A stretch of 64,000 bases of DNA from Theristus sp. LFF4_11 (lineage: Eukaryota > Nematoda > Chromadorea > Monhysterida > Xyalidae). Positions 1 to 9,930 of this stretch are shown in pieces (within the stretch, counting starts at the first letter, position 1; each line of letters begins with the position of its first letter). The notes below the pieces were generated by a model. The model had not been told where the DNA came from. It saw nothing but the letters and a program-made list of their open reading frames with translations, and did not search any database. The stretch spans positions 32,005 through 96,004 of the forward strand of contig JASANC010001250.1 in the NCBI GenBank assembly GCA_030248135.1, read 5' to 3'. Made by a program: the position numbers and the translations under genes.

Positions 1-258
1 TTTTTGTCTCGACACGGTTTTTTTGGTGAGACAAATTCTCAGTTCACTCAGTAAAGTGCACAAGCGCTTCAGGAAAGAACTCTTGACGCTTTCACGAAGC
101 TCAACGCAGCACTGACGTGTGATGCCGATCTCAGCGGCCACCTCCTCCCAAGCCTCCTGACGGGCGTCCAAGTCGCCGTCGTGGTTGTAGAGACACTCGC
201 GCGGTTTCACCGCTCTGACCAGCCGTAACCGTAATTGTTGACATTTGTATCCGGGCAT
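1..258 (-). CDS. MADF-domain protein, N-terminal exon (partial)
   Basis: The minus strand reads from an ATG at 256-258 to the window edge without a stop, giving about 86 residues. The first part fits a MADF (Myb/SANT-like, DNA-binding adaptor) domain: a basic start ending LVRAVKPRECLYNHDG, then the acidic stretch LDARQEAWEEVAAEIG, then CCVELRESVK. This matches the family pattern of Leu-Ile-x-x-Val, Leu-Tyr, Trp-x-x-Ile-Ala and Leu-Arg. The family signature usually has a third Trp before the LRD box, and here that position is Val. MADF proteins are transcription factors or chromatin adaptors in the nucleus, many with a C-terminal BESS domain. The rest of the gene lies left of the window. The domain call rests on motif recognition; the target of the factor cannot be told. 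Confidence 0.6.
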   Translation of the reverse strand, partial: MPGYKCQQLRLRLVRAVKPRECLYNHDGDLDARQEAWEEVAAEIGITRQCCVELRESVKSSFLKRLCTLLSELRICLTKKTVSRQK

Positions 259-1515
259 TTTGTTTCGCAATCGCACAGAAATCCTGGTCCGAGATCAGAT
301 CTTTTTGAACTTCTGAAAAGGCTGATTGGCTGGGTGTCACGAGAGCAATACGGCCAATCAGAACGGTCGGAACACAAACGCCTCCTGGGTGAGTGGTGTT
401 TTCACGATCATGATGATGTCAAACAGCAACAACACAATGTTTCCTGCAGTGAACGGATTGGGTGCATTTGAGTCGCGTGCGCTATTATACGCTGCACTTC
501 GGCCAATCAGCGTACGGATTTGAGTGCGCGAGTTTTCTTTCGAATGCTCGAAACAGCAGTGGTACGACATTTTTTTGTGTGAAAAAGATACAAGAACAGT
601 TTTTTCGGTGCTGTCATGTATCGTGGATGTGTCAACCAGCATGTTTTGTGACTCACAATAACCGCAGAATTGCTTTGAACGTTCATTCAACTCACATGCA
701 CTTGTAGTATTGATTTGCAACTGATAAACCACAGCACACAGACACATTCAGATTGGCTAAAATGAACCAGTAAAGTTTCCACAACAAAAAAAAACCCAAG
801 CCAATCAGCTGATTGAACACAATAAAACTACATGCACAGAGAAATGGGCTGAAACAGTTCAAAACAAAAAAACACCGGTACTGCTGCAACTAAAGAAAGA
901 ACGAATATCAGTTACAGCCTTGAAAGCCGTCGTAAAAAGATCTCACATAAGATTACTAACGGTATAAAAATTTACAACCGTGAAAGAAAATCAAACTCTC
1001 TTTAAAAGATATCTTGCGTAAACTGTACAAAAATTCATCATTTGTCAGGTAAAAATTGGAATACCGCACAAAGGCTTGAAGTAAATGCTGTAAAACGACA
1101 TGAAACAAAAAACAACAACAACAAAGTTGAACACATGGTAAATCCAAGGAAATTACAATTGAGTTGTTGCATAATAATCCCGCCAAAAAGTGTTCGAAAG
1201 ACACTGACACCACTTTCAGTGTTTTCGTCTTGTCATTTTGCCTGTAGTAATCTTGAAAAATATGTGAGTTTGGAAAGAAATTTAATAATAAGGCACACAA
1301 ACAACGGAAGGCACATTCATGTTGAAGCATACCACTTCACGGCGCTTCACTTCAAAAACAGTGAAGCAAACAAAAAAACAGTAATCCTTGATTTCTGTTT
1401 CCAAATTGCCACTAGTTTAGTTGCTATGCTGATATTAATAATAATAATACAACTGCAATTCATAGTTCATGCAACGTCCTTAAATGTGCTTCAACATTGA
1501 AACCGCCCCAATTCC
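259..1515. other. Intergenic, no gene seen
   Basis: I see no exon with splice sites and a recognisable product here. Several isolated CCAATCA boxes occur, for example near 353, 503 and 801. The stretch separates the divergent ends of the MADF gene (upstream side) and the TBC gene (3' side), so any promoter of the MADF gene would lie here. Confidence 0.6.
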
Positions 1516-4500
1516 TCAAGCATCAATAATCACAAACGCATCCATGACGGAAATATGACAATATTCGAAGAACAATCGCTGCGCTTCACTAAGCGTCTTG
1601 TGAAGGTCCAGTGTACCGGAGAGCCTGAGAAATATGTTCCTTTAGTTTGAAAATATTTCAGTGCAACTTGATGATTGGCTGGTTTCGATTCGTTATCGGC
1701 CTGATTGGTCAATATATTGGGAGGCAAAATCAGTAAGTCCAGTACTTGCAGTCGGTTATTATAAGCTGGCCACACAAACAGACACGCGAGTGCTACTGTC
1801 GCACATCACACATGTGTGTTCACACATTACAGTCGAACTCTGAATTACAGGCTATCAGCTGATTCGTTCGTGATCACGTGATGCATGCTTTCTGTGCATA
1901 GGCATTGTTGTGAAGCGAAGGTGGAGTTGTTCCTGCACACAATCACGTGATCACCATCCAGTCAGCAGATAGCGTATAATTTAGAGTTTGACTGTTATTC
2001 TTTCTATTTGAGTTGTATTAGTCCGTGACGGTATAACAGCGTTACGGTGCACTTCGCACTTTACATAAAAGATTCGTTTTTCAATTTTGGCAATCGTTTT
2101 TTCTGCATCATGAAACATTTGTGTTTGATCAGAATTGGCCGAAAGGCAACAGTCAAAACTGATTTGATTTGATTTGAAGAAAAAGCCAAAACCCACAAAG
2201 CCACTCTCACTTGGACACAGCTTGATGCACCTGTGACGCGTCCGCGCAATTGAACACCACATTTCGATTCAGCGTCAGTATCGCCGCGGCGACGAACAAA
2301 TCGAAACTGAACGACATTTCAGGATCGTCTGTTAGTTGGTCGCCTTCAACGCAGAGAGTACTTTTGTTTTGTTTTTTTAATTTACGTGATAATATCACCT
2401 CTTTTCCCCCAGAAACCTCAAGAAAGACAACGCACCGCATCCATCCCCCCTTTCCCATTCCGGTGGTTTCGTCTGAAGTGGACGGATTGAAGAGCTTCCT
2501 GTTCCAGTGGATCAATGGCCCGAGGAGACAGAGACGAGACTACGAAAGCCCCCCCCCCCACCAGCCGGCCTGGATTTCCTAAGAAATCGCTCCCATGCAG
2601 ATGCAGAAACTCCGGCGACTCCGGGTCTCCGTATCACAAGCTGCATAGCTGCTTACACATTATCATCTGAGCTCATTACTGTTCGCAAAAGAAAACAGAT
2701 CGTTGGACTGCACAATACGGGAAAGCCGCTCGAGAACGGAAATAAATGAATAAAACGAGGACACCAACCAAACGCCAGCGTCTGCTTGCGCCTCATCCGT
2801 TCGCGCGCCTGTTGTCCAAGTGAAGAGTTCAATTCCAAATAATGACTCGCGAGCACTTCCATCAGCTGCAGTCCGTCGGCGTAACTGAACTCACGTTGGA
2901 ACGACAGCAACAGCCAACTGAAACAAACCCGGATCTTTAGGTTCATTCGGGTTGCGACTCTTCTGCGTGTTTTGGCTTCTATGTGATGCCCTGGCACAAT
3001 AATCTGGATTAGGCCAGTAGAAAATCGCAGTTGTCAAAATTCCTGGTGAGGCCATTGAAAATTTCAGTCAACACTCCTGATCTGAAGAACCTGCGCTCGA
3101 TCATAAACACAGCACTGTTGCACAGTTGCTAACAAACACACACACGCCGAAGCGCACTGCATGTAATATCGCATCTGTGCCTGTGTGTTTGTTTGTAACC
3201 AGTGCAACACGACTTTTAGAAGCGAAGTGAAATGTCCTCAGACCAAGACTTTGTTACTTGAACAAAAAAACAAAAAACAAGAACCATTATCCAACACACA
3301 GAACTCAACCACACAAACATACCGGTGACAGAACAATAAATCATCAGCAGCACAAACCCGTAGATAATGGTACAAATCAGCGTCGACGGTGGCCAATAGT
3401 TTCTTTAACGACGCTGAAAGACCGACACATTTTTATTCGGATAGCTGATTGGCTGAATTTGAATGTGGGATGCTTGCTGATTGGACCGCACCAGCATATA
3501 ATAGGCCGCTTGCTGATCATATTTATGACGCAGTTTATAAAACCAAGCTATGATACGATACAACCAAAAAACCTCGCCAACCAATTCGTTCAATCATCGA
3601 ATTCGCCAGAAAATCTTGTTGCATCGTGACAATGTAATGACGAAAGCACCAGAAGCAGATCGGCTGGACAGAATAAAAAAAACGGAACAATAAAATATAT
3701 TGGGGGTGGGGGGAAGTCGCGAAACCGCGCACATGGCGTTCAAAAAATTGCATTCAATAGCACGGTCCTCATTCTTCAGTTGACACCTTTCCCAAAAACT
3801 GACATTCATGTCGAAAACGATCAGAAATCGCGCGTAGATATCGTTCATGCCCTGCACGTAGCCGATGGTCGGCTCCAACAGTGAAAACGCCATCAAGCCG
3901 TCTCGCAGCAACAGAAGCCCGTCGCTGTCGTCTTCTCTGGAATTGAATTCAAATATACCTGATTCATCACCAACCAACATGATCGCTTTTTTTGACAAGT
4001 GTTATCAGTATATGCAATCAAGTCGGCTTTGCAGAATCAATCAGCTGATCGTAGAAAAAAACTTCAAGAACCATAAAATTCAACGAGAAAAACGAACGAG
4101 AAAAGCGGATGCGAACGATCGGTTCGTGGCACGTCTTTCAGGACGATGTGCAACGACTCAACCACAGCCGACGAGGTGACGCGCAGACGTTTGGCGAAGA
4201 TCTGAGAAACATGCAATCACGGTTTTTTTGGTTTAAAGTTAGCAAGTCCCGAAACGAACGCACACGAATGAAATGGTATTTTAGCTACGCAAAGATCAGA
4301 AACACAAGGAAAATGCGTTCATAGGTGGAAATCGCGGTGGAACCGCGACGCAATCAGAGCGTTTTGCCATCGTCTGGCGTGATGTTAGTTAATGACTCGG
4401 CTTGACTCAGCCAATCTACATCATGCCAGATTCAATTGTGAGCCGTCAGCAAATTGCAGAATGTTTTACAGTTGTGACTTCAGAGATGAAAAAACCGACG

Positions 4501-7227
4501 AAATCGCAAAACAAACGGCGTTCGCCAAGTCGTTTTTCAACTTCAGCAGACCAAGCTCGCATTCACCTGTGCTTCCAGCTGAGTGACTCGATTCAGTGAC
4601 GACTCCGTTCTCAATTCCGTCGCCGAATTAGAAGCTGCTGTCTCCAAATTCGCGGTCACTCTGCTCTGATCACTATTATTCAAACTCGGAGCCGGTTTTC
4701 TCGACGAACAAGCGCGCGGCGACGACGAAAATGCCGCGAAATTCAGCACGCCGCTCCGGAGAGCGTTCAGTTGACCGTCAGAAATGCTCGAAAAGTCGTA
4801 GGTCGGGTATTTGTCGAGCAGCAACTGTTTCCATCGATCGACCAACGCTTCGTATTGGCATTGTTTGCGGACTCGGATCAGTTGGCGTTCTGAAGTGGTC
4901 GACTGCGCTGGGTAGAGGCCGAACAGGTACGACCAGACGTCGGCGCGGATCGACTGATCGACGCCGCCTACAAAAAAAGATTAAAACAACATGAAAACGA
5001 GAGAATCAAGAGGTCGATTTTTCAAATCAAGCTCTTTTTGTGGGCTTCTTTTTCTGCTCATCAGGTTGATAGCGCGAGTTTTGGGAAGTCGTCTGAACAT
5101 GATCATAAACAGTTCAGTTCAGGATTTTGTGAACATCAATAATTGATTAGCCAATATTTCCACGCATCAAATATTGGACCACTCAAATAATGAATTGTAA
5201 TCAATCAATCAACCAACCCATTGATCAATTACAAATCAATCAATGTATCAGCCAGGCAATCAATCAATCAACCAACCAGATTCAGTCAACCAACAAATCA
5301 ACCAACGAATCAAACCACCAATCACCCTCGTGGCCTGGTGGTAGTGCGTTAGACTCTTGTCTGTGCGCTCGGGGGATCGAGCCCCGCCGAGGGGTGTATA
5401 GGCACTTAATGACAGAGAAAACTCGATGGGCGCCCACTCAATGGCGTTCTGTACGCTTCTCTGGGTTAGCCCTGGCTAAAAACATCGCCTAAAAATCACA
5501 ACAACAACAACAACAACCAATCAATGAAAATCAATCAATCTCCACTGACCACGAAATATATCCCTCCTGAACGCGTTCTCATTCACCAGTCTGCCCTGTT
5601 TATCGAACAACAGCTTGAAATCATCCAACTGCATCGGATTTGAGCGGTCGATCTGCTTCAAATTGAATTTCGACGTCGGCGACAGTTCGCTGAGTTCCAT
5701 TTGAGCGAATTGTGGACTTCGGACGGCGGCGGTTTGCGTTGAATCGTGGCTGCTGTGATGATTGTCAGCCGCTCGCTGATCGCTCAGTGGTGGTGGATAC
5801 ATGACCAGCTGGAAGGTCGGTTGTTTTACACCTTGTTTCAAATCTGATTTGGGGCTTTTTGAAATGGAATCGATCATCAACAGTGCACCTCTGTCACGTG
5901 GTCACGTCCATTCCTGGTTGTCACAGAGGGATGTCATAGGAAGCACCATGCACATAACCCAATTTGTGTGGCACAGTCACTATACAAGGACTTCAGGATC
6001 AGAAATATCACGTAAAATGGTCAAATACAACCAAAAACAAGCATAGATGCATTCACAAAATCCATTTTATCATCAGATAACATGCAACAGCTGTTCAGCT
6101 AAAAGGCATCATAATTTCATGTTGCTTTTCAAGCACTGAACAAAAAAGCGTATTTTCATTTCCTGTTGCTGAAAACACAATAAAAATCAGGGTTGAAAGC
6201 TGCTTGAGTGTATGATACGTTTCGTTTGACCGCACCAGCTTGTGATGCAAACGGTGATAAAATTCAGGCAGATTCAGTGGCAGCCAATCAGTTCACATCA
6301 GTTTACAGCTTTGAAATGCAGCTAGATTCAGTAGCAGCCAATCAGTTCACAGCTTTGAAGTGCAGCTAAATTCAGTAGCAGCCAATCAGTTCACAGCTTT
6401 GAAATGCAGCCAGATTCAGTAGCAGCCAATCAGTTCACAGCTTTGAAATGCAGCCAGATTCAGTAGCAGCCAATCAGTTCACAGCTTTGAAATGCAGCTA
6501 GATTCAGTAGCAGCCAATCAGTTCACAGCTTTGAAGTGCAGCTAGATTCAGTAGCTCAGTTCACAGCTTTGAAATGCAGCCAGATTCAGTAGAAACCAAT
6601 CAGTTCACAGCTTTGAAGTGCAGCTAGATTCAGTAGCAGCCAATCAGTTCACAGCTTTGAAATGCAGCCAGATTCAGTAGCAGCCAATCAGTTCACAGCT
6701 TTGAAGTGCAACTAGATTCAGTAGCAGCCAATCAGTTCACAGCTTTGAAGTGCAGCTATATTCAGTGGCAGCCAATCAGTTTACAGTTTTGAAATGCAGC
6801 CAGATTCAGAATGTACTGTGGTGTTGCAGGCCCCAGCTGTGAAATAATCCAAAAACAATTTGTGTAATCTGATCTTCCCAAAAAACAAAACCACGCAATA
6901 CACTACCAAACCCAAACAAACCATAATCAACAAGCAACCTTCTCAACAAACAACAAAAAACAAACGAACCTGAAAATCACCGCACCCCGCACTGGAGCAT
7001 TCTGAGGCTACGCTGTTTTCGCGCGCACGATTTTCACCGCCATCAATAAATTCCAGTTCAACACTGTTCTCCAAAACGTTTTCGTCGTCGCCGTTTTTTG
7101 ATGAGACAGCCGACACTGTGGTAATCAGTTCCAGTGCATCAGTGCACTGCTCAACGCACTCTACACTGTCTTGTGTGTTCAGCATCAGTTTTTTGTCGTG
7201 GAAATCACGTTGTTTATTCAAAATCAA
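1516..7227 (-). CDS. TBC-domain Rab GTPase-activating protein
   Basis: Exons on the minus strand: 6970-7227 (start ATG at 7227), 5550-5808, 4567-4967, 4098-4201, 3804-3936, 3582-3663, an unresolved part between 2918 and 3581, 2769-2917, 2211-2328 and 1516-1624 (TGA). All joined phases agree except around the unresolved exon. Landmarks in order are a Ser/Asn-rich acidic N-terminus, IFRGGVDQSIRADVW at the start of the domain, a Ser-rich insert, VLKDVPRTDRSHPLF with the catalytic arginine finger, TIGYVQGMNDI with the glutamine finger, CFWCFRHYI, SWLLLSFQREFSY, and the closing LSGTLDLHKTLSEAQRLF. Both finger residues are present, so the protein should stimulate GTP hydrolysis by a Rab in membrane traffic. 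The split domain resembles TBC1D25 and TBC1D15-17; I cannot choose between them. The start could also be the Met 12 codons downstream. Confidence 0.85.
1829..1995. mobile_element. MITE-like foldback element
   Basis: The ends form imperfect inverted repeats of about 55 bp. The left arm starts ACAGTCGAACTCTGAATTA and the right arm, read in reverse complement, starts ACAGTCAAACTCTAAATTA. Both arms carry GTGATCACGTGAT near their inner end. There is no coding capacity. It lies in the last intron of the TBC gene. I infer a non-autonomous DNA transposon; no clear target-site duplication was found. Confidence 0.65.
3117..3216. mobile_element. Hairpin MITE, GTTGCACAG family
   Basis: An inverted repeat in an intron of the TBC gene. 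The left arm has GTTGCACAGTTG followed by AACAAACACACAC, and the right arm has GTGTGTTTGTTTGT followed by AGTGCAAC. The loop is rich in GC and CATG. The same arms recur at 34765-34854, 37869-37983 and about 60359-60470. A degenerate member lies near 9600-9715. Most copies are followed by a motif like CAGACNAGGACTTTA. Confidence 0.55.
5324..5517 (+). mobile_element. tRNA-derived SINE, full-length copy 1
   Basis: The head can fold as a tRNA. ACCCTCG at the start pairs with CGAGGGG at about 5388-5394, TGGTAGTGCG is an A-box-like stretch, and GGGGATCGAGCCCC is a T-arm with a B-box core GATCGAGCC. The tRNA-unrelated body ends GGGTTAGCCCTGGCTAAAAA, then AACATCGCCTAAAA and a (CAA)n tail. It sits in an intron of the TBC gene, in sense with the plus strand. 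Copy 2 (33931-34108) and a 3' fragment (35604-35688) share the body, which marks a dispersed, reverse-transcribed family rather than a tRNA gene. Confidence 0.85.
6262..6810. repeat. 44-bp minisatellite with NF-Y boxes
   Basis: About twelve units of 44 bp lie head to tail in intron 1 of the TBC gene. Each unit reads CAGATTCAGTAGCAG, then CCAATCAG, then TTCACAGCTTTGAA. Eleven units keep AGCCAATCAG or AACCAATCAG, which match the NF-Y consensus RRCCAATSRS; one unit near 6550 has lost it. Units differ by a few bases, so the array is not brand new. Confidence 0.9.
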
Positions 7228-9721
7228 TGATGATAATGTTTGCCTGTAGAATAGCGCATGTTTTCTTCAGGTGTCTCTGGCGTGTTTTGCTTTGACAGAG
7301 CACAGCACGAAATTTGTTTGCTGGCCGACCTGTTTTGTGCTCTTTTCCACCAAGAAAGTGTTCTGAAAGAGACACAAGCATGCTGTGCTGGCTCGTTGCT
7401 TGTTCGCCATGTTTATGCGCTGATTGGTCTGCCACTGGCATGACGCAAACAATCAGAGAAAAAATATTTGACTTCTGGACTCGTATTTTTACGGAGTACG
7501 GACTTGCGTCAGGACTAGGTCAGTCAAAATAACATGCATCATTATTTGAAATTCCCGCCCACTGGTTGGCTGTGTCACGACACGTCGCTCGACCAATCAA
7601 CACATCTGATTCCGATTCAGATCAAATTCAGACCAACCAATAAGCACGCTGCACAACAAAATAAAAACGCAATATTCTTCCCACACAAATCAGAAACGAT
7701 AGTAAATTCGAACAGTTCGATAACTTGTTCGCAGCGATTTACATGAGAAAAACGCTTTGTGAATTAATATAACCGACAGACCATCGCAAGAATTCATTTT
7801 TCGTTTTTTTATTCAATATTGATTGTTTATTCTCATGACACAAATTTCGATTTGATTGACTTTATGACTCTACGCCGACAGTAGGGATGGAGCCGGATCC
7901 GGTCCAGACTCCGGATCAACTGATCAAAACCGCGTACAATCAAAGTGAACACATGACCGCAATATATTGATTGACATCATGAACCATAAAAAGTAACAAC
8001 ATGAAGGTACAGTAAAAAACACTTTCCTTCACAAGCAAATAAATAATAGCTGATTGGCCGCTTTCTTTGACTGGTGGCATTAACAATATATGTAGCCAAT
8101 CATCTCGCTTGAATCAAACCTTTTCCAATAACAAGTACCAAAAGGAACACAATAAAACAATACGACTGTCACTCGGCTGGTGGATTGAAAAAAAAATTGA
8201 TAAAGTCATGCTCTGCAGACCGTGCATGTTCTTTCAAACGTAACTTCAGTGTGCTGTTTTGCAACCAGTAACAGACAAACACACAGGCACACAGACACCA
8301 GGAACGACTTGTTTTTTCTAGTGTGACTATGCCAACAACAACGTGACGTTACCGGCGTCAAAAAACACAACATATTGATAAAACTGCGTGTTCCGTAGAA
8401 AAAAGTGCACACATGGTCTCCAGACCAAAGCGTTTATGGCCGCATTACGGTATTGAAAGGCAGCATTCGAATGCTGTCCGATTCATCGCGTTGCACAAAG
8501 AGGGGTGGTTAAAATAAATTGAATGTTGCGAAATCGAATAAAAATTGCGGAATATAAAATAACGTTGAACATTTTTGATCGCACCGTTTTTGATCAACGT
8601 TTGGAACATGAACGACAGCGACAACAGTGTATGTTGGGTCACACGGAAACGGAACACACACCGATTGGGTGCCCCAACACAATCTTACAGCACACTTACC
8701 CGATTACCAAGATTATTGCGAAAGTTGAAACCCAAATTTCCTGAATGTCATAAATCTAGCTTTCTAAATTTTTCGGGTCACGAAAGCTGCAGTGAGATCG
8801 TGTCAAGAACCGTATTCCGTGGCAACATAAGACATAAAACAAGGAACGAAAGCAGAAAAAAATTTGAAGCATGTTTATATTTTTGAAGATCTCTAAAGCA
8901 AAACCGCTGCTATGAGTTCCATCCAAAATTTATGATCACACAAAACAGTCGACATCAGCGGAACTTTCTACGTCATTGATTGAAGAATAAAATCAACAAA
9001 GAAGCATTGTTATCGCGGAACAACCCAAAAATATCACAAAATTCACGCGTTAAAAAACTGTAACCAAATCGGACACACATAAGCCTGTTCTTTATCAAGA
9101 AACTGCATTGACTAGACAGTCAACAGCAGATTAAAAATTTTATCATGTGAAAAACACGCGAATCAGTCGAGAAAAAAATAAAAATAAATAAGCATAAAAA
9201 TCAGCCAACTATCACGAAGTTCCCTGTCTGAATACCGTATATATTCGTGATGTTCCACATTGCACATAATACCACAAACGCTATAAAAAAGATCTGAGAT
9301 GGTAGTGCACAACATTATACCGTGTTGGAAAAAGTGAAGGGTAGGGCGCATTCATGTGGCAGTATTCAGTGACCTAGCTGCGCGGTTTTCTGCATTTCAT
9401 AAATCACAAACAAGTTTTGTCCATTAAAATTCCAAACATTCATCAACACAAACACTCAAAAATTTAAAAAAATTAAAAAAGCAAAGTGCAATTTGAACGG
9501 CCCCCGTTTGAACTTGATCAGGGTCACGCACCAGCCAATCAGCTAATGCCCCAAGTTATCCCTCCGACTATACGTACACGCGCGCTGCTGTAAAGTCGTA
9601 TGTGTGCGCATGTGCTGTTTGCTTGTGGCCATGCAACCTCACTGCACAACCCTGCACACTGCACATCACTGATTTTTATAACCGAGTATGTCTTCAGACA
9701 AGGACTTTAACGATCACAACA
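7228..9721. other. Intergenic between TBC and morgue genes
   Basis: No exon could be supported on either strand. The stretch holds the presumed promoter of the TBC gene just right of 7227 and scattered CCAATCA boxes (about 7419, 8050, 9535). Near 9600-9715 lies a degraded copy of the GTTGCACAG hairpin family, ending in a motif like CAGACAAGGACTTTA. Confidence 0.5.
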
Positions 9722-9830
9722 AATGCATATTTCTAGGTGCATATTTAAGCGAGCACTCGAAAAACGTTCGACTGTTCACAGATCATGGCCAATGCGAATC
9801 AGCAACACATCGGACTCATTTCGAATCCAG
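9722..9830 (-). pseudogene. Decayed duplicate of the last morgue exon
   Basis: The minus strand here translates to LAMICEQSNVFRVLA, stop, ICT, stop, KYAFV. The last exon of the neighbouring morgue gene ends LARLCSEQPAVYRLLAQLCT and then WKYALV. The matching register over about 26 codons, the two in-frame stops and the position about 100 bp past the real stop point to a tandem exon duplication that has decayed. The match is also visible in the bases: AGGTGCATA near 9735 and near 9952. Confidence 0.75.
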
Positions 9831-9930
9831 AGTCAGTCAGTTGACTCCGTGAAGCAAAAAGCAAAAAAGCAAAACGACGGGGACGGTTTTCCACCGCTCG
9901 CCTAATACAACAACAACAACGATGAATCAA

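Noticed and set aside
5324..5395. A tRNA gene
   Set aside because: The cloverleaf is followed by a fixed non-tRNA body and a CAA tail, and the body recurs at 33931 and 35604. It is a SINE head.
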